A stretch of 9,056 bases of DNA, taken from the NCBI GenBank assembly GCA_023461495.1, contig JAEYLA010000139.1, positions 1-9,056 on the forward strand, written 5' to 3'. The stretch comes from Bacillota bacterium (GTDB lineage: Bacteria > Bacillota > Clostridia > Christensenellales > CAG-138). Every line of letters begins with the position of its first letter. Position 1 is the stretch's first letter. Both the position numbers and the translations under genes were made by a program. Below, in pieces: positions 5,290-9,056 of the stretch. The notes below the pieces were generated by a model. That model was not told the DNA's origin. It worked only from the letters and a program-made list of their open reading frames with translations, and ran no database searches.

Positions 5290-5994
5290 ATGTTTGTAGT
5301 AGACGGACTGACAAAAAAATATGGCAAAGTGCTCGCCAACGATCATTTGAGCTTTACCGCGCCCGCAGGCATGGTAACGGTGCTCGCTGGGCCCAACGGC
5401 GCGGGCAAGTCCACGGCCATCAAGGCGATGGCGGGCTTATTGCGGTATGAGGGCAGCATCACCGTCGGCGGGAAGCCCAATAAAACCGTGGAAGCAAAGC
5501 GCATTCTAGGCTATGTACCGGAAACTCCCGCGGTATACGGCATGCTGACTGTTGCGGAGCATATGGAATTTATCGCGCGCGCCTACTCCCTCAAAGACGT
5601 GTGGAAGGAGCGCTCACAAAAGCTGCTTGCCCGTTTTGAGCTTGAAGAGCACGCGAAAAAGGTTGGGCGCGAATTGAGCAAGGGGATGCAGCAAAAGGTA
5701 AGCCTTTGCTGTGCACTGCTGCCCGAACCCAAGGCCATGCTTGTGGATGAACCCATGGTGGGTCTTGATCCGCACGCCATTAAGGTATTGAAGGAAGTGC
5801 TGATGGAGGAAAAGGAGAATGGCGCCGCCATCCTGCTTTCCACGCACCTTCTGAGCAGCGCCGAGGAGCTTTGGGATAAGCTGCTCATCTTAAAAAATGG
5901 ACGCATTGCCGCGGAAAAGAACAGGCAGGATATGAGCGAAAGCGGAGAGCAGCTTGAAGAACTGTTCTTCGCGATCACGGAGGGGGAAAAATGA
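5290..5994 (+). CDS. ABC exporter ATP-binding protein
   Basis: A 234-residue ABC ATPase that powers the adjacent permease. Motifs are in the usual order: Walker A GPNGAGKST (34-42), a Q-loop position occupied by Glu in YVPETP (75-80), signature LSKGMQQ (129-135), Walker B AMLVDEP (149-155) with catalytic E154, the D-loop GLD (158-160) and switch H186 in STH. The Glu in the Q-loop and the short C-terminus are common in the BcrA/YtrB-like group of ABC-2 exporters. Substrate is not predictable; this group includes peptide, antibiotic and lipid exporters. AAGGCGG seven bases upstream is a modest Shine-Dalgarno. The stop overlaps the permease start. Confidence 0.93.
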   Translation: MFVVDGLTKKYGKVLANDHLSFTAPAGMVTVLAGPNGAGKSTAIKAMAGLLRYEGSITVGGKPNKTVEAKRILGYVPETPAVYGMLTVAEHMEFIARAYSLKDVWKERSQKLLARFELEEHAKKVGRELSKGMQQKVSLCCALLPEPKAMLVDEPMVGLDPHAIKVLKEVLMEEKENGAAILLSTHLLSSAEELWDKLLILKNGRIAAEKNRQDMSESGEQLEELFFAITEGEK

Positions 5995-7556
5995 GCGCGA
6001 TCGTCTATCTATGGACGCGGTCGTTAAAAAACCGTTTCCAGCAAGTGCTCAAAAAGCCGTTCCTGATCATACTGTATCTGCTGCTGGTCGGGGCGTTGGG
6101 GTTTGTGTTGTTCGGTATGCCGAATTTACAGGGTACGGCTGGAGAAAAACATGTAACCGGGTACGCCGCCATATTGATCGGCGTATTCCTGTTCATTCTC
6201 GGGATGTCCATTGCCACGGGGCTTAAGCAGGGGACGGCGCTGTTTTCAATGGCGGATGTCAATCTGCTCTTCGTTTCCCCGGTCAGCCCAAGAAAGGTGC
6301 TGATGGCGGGTATCCTCAGACAGGCGGGAATTTTGCTTGCGGCATCTATATTCATGGTATTCCAGTATCCCAACATGCGCAATGCGGGTCTCGATGGCTA
6401 TGCGCTCTTAGGGTTGATGGCGTCCTATGCGCTTTTGGGCTTTTCTTCACAGGTAATCTCGGCGCTGCTGTACGCGTTCTGCGCCGGTTCCGCGAAGCGC
6501 CGCAAGGCGGTCAACAGCGGCATTACAGTGCTGTGCGCGGCAATCGTACTGGGGTTCTTCCTTTCCATGCGCACCGGCACGGGGGATATCAAGACAGCAT
6601 TTGTTGCGTTCTTTGGCGCGGATTGGTGGAACTATGTGCCGTTCTTAGGCTGGGCGCGCGGCCTTGCCGTAGCGCTTGCAACCTATCAGTGGGGCAGCGC
6701 GGCGGTATACGTGCTGATTTTCTTAATCGGCGTATTTCTCTGCGTACTGCTGCTGCAAAAAACGCAGATGGATTATTTTGAGGACGTGCTGCTTGCAGCG
6801 GAACGCGCAAACCAGAAGCAGCAGGACGCAAAGGAAGGAAGAATCAGCGTACAGGGCGATGTCAGCGCGAACATCAAACGCGAAAAAGGGCCGCTTTACG
6901 GACATGGCGCGCTTGCCTTTACCGGAAAAATGCTGCGTGAGCAGTCGCGCAGCGGGGTATGGCTGCTGGACATCTATTCGCTCGGCGCTTTGGCGGGGCC
7001 GGTAATGGCGCTTATTTTCATGCCACCGGCTGCTATGGAAGAAGGCTGGCTGTGGGGCGTGCTCAATATGAGCGTGTGGGTGATGATCTTTTTTAACCTG
7101 ACGGGCGGCATCGCGCGGGAACTCAATTATCCGGTGCTCTACCTTGCGCCCGCAGGCGCGTTCCAAAAGCTTGCGGCGTCCATGCTGCCGCAGCTGATGA
7201 AGGCGGCGGTGGACGGCCTGTTCTTTGCGGTATTCTCCACTCTGGTATTTCACGGCACCATTCTGGAGGGCGTTTTCGGGTGGGCGTCATACTTTGGCGT
7301 ATCCATGCTGTATGCCGCGGGGGTGTTGGTGGTGGAGCGCGTGCTCGGTGCGAACAAAAATAAGGCCCTCATCATGGTGGTATATATTTTTTTATTGATG
7401 CTGCTGGTGATGCCGGGATTAATCGGCGCCATGATCCTTTCGGAGAGCGTGCCAGCCGTTGTTGCGCACCTTGTGTTCCTGTGCTGGTGCTTTGTGATTT
7501 CCGCTTTGAGCGTGTTTTTCTGCCGGGGCGTGCTCCACAACATCGATCTGGTGTAA
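5991..7556 (+). CDS. ABC exporter permease (ABC-2 / putative ABC exporter family)
   Basis: A 521-residue integral membrane protein with about twelve hydrophobic segments: among them about 23-43, 57-76, 107-125, 138-164, 175-192, 238-255, 325-345, 356-375 and several in 405-510. A soluble loop at about 257-320 separates the two halves. DVNLLFVSPVSPRKVL (89-104) is typical of the putative ABC exporter family found in Bacillota. ELNYPVLYLAPAGAFQKL (377-394) sits at the matching place in the second half, suggesting an ancient duplication. Its ATG overlaps the ATPase stop in an ATGA, with GGAGGGGG just upstream, so the two proteins are made together. No accessory lantibiotic or resistance gene is adjacent. 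Confidence 0.87.
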   Translation: MSAIVYLWTRSLKNRFQQVLKKPFLIILYLLLVGALGFVLFGMPNLQGTAGEKHVTGYAAILIGVFLFILGMSIATGLKQGTALFSMADVNLLFVSPVSPRKVLMAGILRQAGILLAASIFMVFQYPNMRNAGLDGYALLGLMASYALLGFSSQVISALLYAFCAGSAKRRKAVNSGITVLCAAIVLGFFLSMRTGTGDIKTAFVAFFGADWWNYVPFLGWARGLAVALATYQWGSAAVYVLIFLIGVFLCVLLLQKTQMDYFEDVLLAAERANQKQQDAKEGRISVQGDVSANIKREKGPLYGHGALAFTGKMLREQSRSGVWLLDIYSLGALAGPVMALIFMPPAAMEEGWLWGVLNMSVWVMIFFNLTGGIARELNYPVLYLAPAGAFQKLAASMLPQLMKAAVDGLFFAVFSTLVFHGTILEGVFGWASYFGVSMLYAAGVLVVERVLGANKNKALIMVVYIFLLMLLVMPGLIGAMILSESVPAVVAHLVFLCWCFVISALSVFFCRGVLHNIDLV

Positions 7557-7585
7557 ATGCCCCGCAAAATTAATCTGAATTACAG

Positions 7586-7620
7586 AAAATGAAGGATGTT
7601 ATAAAACAGCCTTCATTTTT
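7586..7620 (+). terminator. Intrinsic terminator of the exporter operon
   Basis: AAAATGAAGG (7586-7595) pairs perfectly with 7610-7619 around a 14-nt loop that can itself form a short GTT/AAC pair. The T run at 7616-7620 ends it, and it lies 30 bp past the permease stop. Confidence 0.8.
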
Positions 7621-7624
7621 CTCA

Positions 7625-7653
7625 TTGACTTTTTATACATCCTGTATCATAAT
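7625..7653 (+). promoter_or_regulatory. Vegetative promoter of the lysine-riboswitch operon
   Basis: TTGACT (7625-7630) and CATAAT (7648-7653) are separated by exactly 17 bp, each one base from consensus. Transcription would begin near 7660, just ahead of the palindrome and the riboswitch. Confidence 0.75.
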
Positions 7654-7668
7654 GACAAAAAGCGCAGG

Positions 7669-7686
7669 TATGATTGCGCAATCATA
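7669..7686. repeat. Perfect 18-bp palindrome in the riboswitch leader
   Basis: TATGATTGCGCAATCATA reads identically on both strands. It lies 15 bp after the -10 box and directly before the aptamer, about where a repressor site would sit. It could equally be an RNA self-pairing element. It is not part of the usual lysine aptamer. Confidence 0.5.
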
Positions 7687-7689
7687 AGA

Positions 7690-7866
7690 GGATAGAGGCG
7701 CAGGTCTCAAAAGTAGCAGCGTGGAGCCACTCAAGCGGTGAAGATGCGTTGCAAAAGGGAGATTTGCCGAAGCGGTATATCGGCTTGGCGGTATGCTGCT
7801 GGTTTGCAGAAGAATATTTTGCAGACTGTCGCAATGCGGGCGTGTCCCCATTGTGGAGCGCTATTC
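7690..7866 (+). ncRNA. Lysine riboswitch aptamer (L box)
   Basis: A lysine-sensing aptamer. Conserved core blocks are present in order: AGAGGCGCAGG (7695-7705), AAAAGTAG (7709-7716), AAAAGGGAG (7753-7761), GCCGAAG (7766-7772) and the CTGTC near the end (7826-7830). Helices that I can pair are P1 (7690-7695 with 7861-7866), P3 (7771-7778 with 7793-7800), P4 (7802-7808 with 7820-7826) and P5 (7831-7836 with 7849-7854, with GGG/CCC inside). This five-helix plan and the order of core motifs match the B. subtilis lysC leader as I know it. Lysine binding stabilises P1 and lets the downstream terminator form. Confidence 0.93.
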
Positions 7867-7935
7867 ATCAGTTCGCAACGGGATATGACTATCCTGGCGG
7901 CTGGAGATATCGCTCCGGTCGCCTTTTTGTTTTTT
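7855..7935 (+). terminator. Riboswitch expression platform: terminator and antiterminator
   Basis: An 11-bp stem (7896-7906 with 7913-7923, including two G-U pairs) with a 6-nt loop is followed by TTTTT-G-TTTTTT, a strong intrinsic terminator. The alternative structure pairs GGAGCG (7855-7860) with CGCTCC (7911-7916), extended by TAT with ATA (7862-7864 with 7907-7909). This antiterminator uses bases from both the 3' strand of P1 and the 3' arm of the terminator. High lysine should favour P1 plus terminator (off), low lysine the antiterminator (on). Confidence 0.88.
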
Positions 7936-7962
7936 CTAAAATATTATTTCAGGAGGAATCAC

Positions 7963-8853
7963 ATGAAGAAGAGTATTGCCCTGCTGTTGGCCCTGGCAAT
8001 GTGCCTTGGCCTTGTCGCCTGCGCCGCGCCCGCAGCCACGCAAGCGCCCGCTGCAACACAAGCGCCCGCAAGCGCGACGGAAGCCCCCGCTGCGGCTGAA
8101 GCGCCCGCCGCCGAAAAAGAGCCCTTCCGTGTTGGACTGGAGTGCAACTACGCGCCCTTCAACTGGACGCAGGAAAGCGAAAGTGAATTTACCGCCCCCA
8201 TCCCCGAAGGCGGCTTTGCGGACGGCTATGATGTGCAGATGGCAAAGCTGATCGCGGACGCACTCGGCCGTGAGCTCGTGATCGTGAAGACCGAGTGGGA
8301 CGGCCTGCCGCCCGCGCTCATTTCCGGCAAGATCGATGCGATCATCGCAGGCATGAGCCCCACCGCGGAACGCGCCCTTACCATTGATTTTACCGATCCT
8401 TACTATGAGAGCGATCTCGTAGTAGTCGTCAAAAAGGACAGCCCGCTTGCTGCCGCCAAGAGCCTTGCGGACTTTACGGGCACAAAAATCGTCGCCCAGC
8501 TCAATACCTTCCACGATACGGTGGTAGACCAGATTCCCGAAGTCAAGCATCAGACCCCCATGGAAAACTTCCCCGCGATGATCGTGGCGCTTTCTTCCGG
8601 CAAGGTGGACGGCTATGTGTCCGAGCGCCCGGGCGCGGTTTCCGCGGTTGCGGCTAACCCCGAGCTCGTGTTTGTAGAGTTTGGAGCGGGCCAGGGCTTT
8701 GAAGCCTCCCCTGAGGATGTCGCCATTGCGGTCGGCCTGCAAAAGGGCAGCGAACTGGCCGGCTCCATCAATGAAATTCTTGCAGGCATCAGCAAGGAGC
8801 AGCGCCAGCAGATGATGGATGAAGCTGTTGCAAGGCAGCCGCTCTCCGAATAA
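7963..8853 (+). CDS. Amino-acid ABC transporter substrate-binding lipoprotein, probably lysine
   Basis: A 296-residue extracytoplasmic binding protein of the SBP_bac_3 family. A lipoprotein signal ends in the lipobox LVAC with C20 as the acylated cysteine. It is followed by an Ala/Pro-rich linker (about 21-53) containing repeated AATQAP units that tether it to the membrane. The binding domain shows the family landmarks NYAPFN (62-67), GYDVQMA (88-94), GMSPTAERA with the carboxylate-binding R137 (130-138) and DFTDPYY (142-148). The frame is open back to 7738, but AGGAGG at 7951-7956, six bases before the ATG at 7963, sets the start. Lysine specificity is inferred from the riboswitch rather than from the pocket residues. 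Related proteins bind glutamine, arginine or histidine. Confidence 0.93.
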   Translation: MKKSIALLLALAMCLGLVACAAPAATQAPAATQAPASATEAPAAAEAPAAEKEPFRVGLECNYAPFNWTQESESEFTAPIPEGGFADGYDVQMAKLIADALGRELVIVKTEWDGLPPALISGKIDAIIAGMSPTAERALTIDFTDPYYESDLVVVVKKDSPLAAAKSLADFTGTKIVAQLNTFHDTVVDQIPEVKHQTPMENFPAMIVALSSGKVDGYVSERPGAVSAVAANPELVFVEFGAGQGFEASPEDVAIAVGLQKGSELAGSINEILAGISKEQRQQMMDEAVARQPLSE

Positions 8854-8871
8854 GAGGGACCGAAAAAAACA

Positions 8872-8902
8872 AAGGCCGGGCCAGTTTTCTCGGCCCGGCC
8901 TT
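8872..8902 (+). other. Intercistronic GC-rich hairpin without a T run
   Basis: AAGGCCGGGCC (8872-8882) pairs perfectly with 8892-8902 around a 9-nt loop. Only CAATACG follows, so it is a poor intrinsic terminator. Its position between the binding-protein and permease genes suits a structure that protects the upstream mRNA and lets the binding protein be made in excess over the permease. Partial termination is also possible. Confidence 0.65.
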
Positions 8903-8929
8903 CAATACGTCTAGATAGGAAGTGAACGA

Positions 8930-9056
8930 ATGCCTACGACATTTTGGGGCTGGATCCTATTCATATTGCAGCAAAACGGAATGCTGTTCTTAAAGGGAAC
9001 GGGAATGACGATGCTTGTGGCGATCACAGGCACCGTCATTGGTTTTATCATCGGCC
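8930..9056 (+). CDS. Amino-acid ABC transporter permease, N-terminal fragment
   Basis: The start of an inner-membrane permease of the HisM/GlnP type; 42 codons are visible before the window ends. The peptide begins MPTTFWGWILFILQQNGMLF. It continues LKGTGMTMLVAITGTVIGF into the first transmembrane segment; the xxGTxxTxxxA pattern is the typical opening of polar amino-acid permeases. AGGAAG at 8917-8922 gives a reasonable start. It follows the binding-protein gene by 76 bp. An ATP-binding gene is expected to the right. Lysine import is inferred from the shared riboswitch leader. Confidence 0.88.
   Translation, partial: MPTTFWGWILFILQQNGMLFLKGTGMTMLVAITGTVIGFIIG

Noticed and set aside
4791..5339. 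CotJA frame read from 5339 (182 codons)
   Set aside because: The upstream part lacks a ribosome binding site, crosses the control region and overlaps the exporter gene. The start at 5060 has AAGGAGG.
7738..7962. Open frame extending the substrate-binding protein 75 codons upstream
   Set aside because: It runs through the lysine aptamer and terminator. The ATG at 7963 has AGGAGG and begins a proper lipoprotein signal.
7936..8742. Long 268-codon frame on the minus strand
   Set aside because: It is the shadow of the binding-protein gene, which has clear family motifs; no Shine-Dalgarno or recognisable domain supports the minus frame.
308..8929. Idea that the aminotransferase and the lysine importer form one lysine pathway cluster
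   Set aside because: They lie over 6 kb apart with several unrelated transcription units between them, and the aminotransferase substrate is unknown.

Overview
The window looks like chromosome of a spore-forming, moderately high-GC member of the Bacillota, most likely class Clostridia. The reasons are a complete cotJA-cotJB-cotJC spore-coat operon, strong AGGAGG-type ribosome binding sites, a lysine riboswitch with a Gram-positive style transcription terminator, and Clostridia-like versions of dnaX, rsgA and an ABC-2 type exporter. I see no phage, transposon, CRISPR, tRNA or rRNA.

Layout. (1) 1-110: 5' end of dnaX on the minus strand, divergent from a MocR/LysN-like PLP aminotransferase (308-1495, plus); both promoters lie in 111-307. 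(2) 1496-2520: a bidirectional terminator, then an AT-rich minus-strand gene for an isoprenylcysteine carboxylmethyltransferase (ICMT)-family membrane methyltransferase (1587-2258) with its own promoter, then a run of three hairpins. (3) 2520-3806: rsgA on the minus strand. Its leader of about 200 nt holds a 20-codon reading frame with a good ribosome binding site and a perfect 10-bp hairpin that pairs the rsgA Shine-Dalgarno. (4) 3847-5160: the compact minus-strand cotJABC operon with a terminator and a possible sporulation-sigma promoter. (5) 5173-7620: a two-gene ABC exporter operon (plus), preceded by clustered inverted repeats and ended by a terminator. (6) 7625-9056: a vegetative promoter, a full lysine riboswitch with terminator and antiterminator, a substrate-binding lipoprotein, an intercistronic hairpin, and the start of a permease gene.

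How the parts work together. The riboswitch gives the last operon a specific prediction: it encodes a lysine importer, transcribed when cellular lysine is low. The cotJ genes encode coat components, including a manganese-catalase-like protein. The exporter pair overlaps by an ATGA and forms one ATPase-permease unit of unknown substrate.

The least explained pieces are the rsgA leader (possible translational attenuation), the GGACA/TGTCC repeat cluster between cotJ and the exporter, a ferredoxin-like cysteine spacing in CotJA, and an 18-bp perfect palindrome at the start of the riboswitch transcript. No wholly new multi-gene system is evident. All assignments come from reading the sequence; no database search was run.
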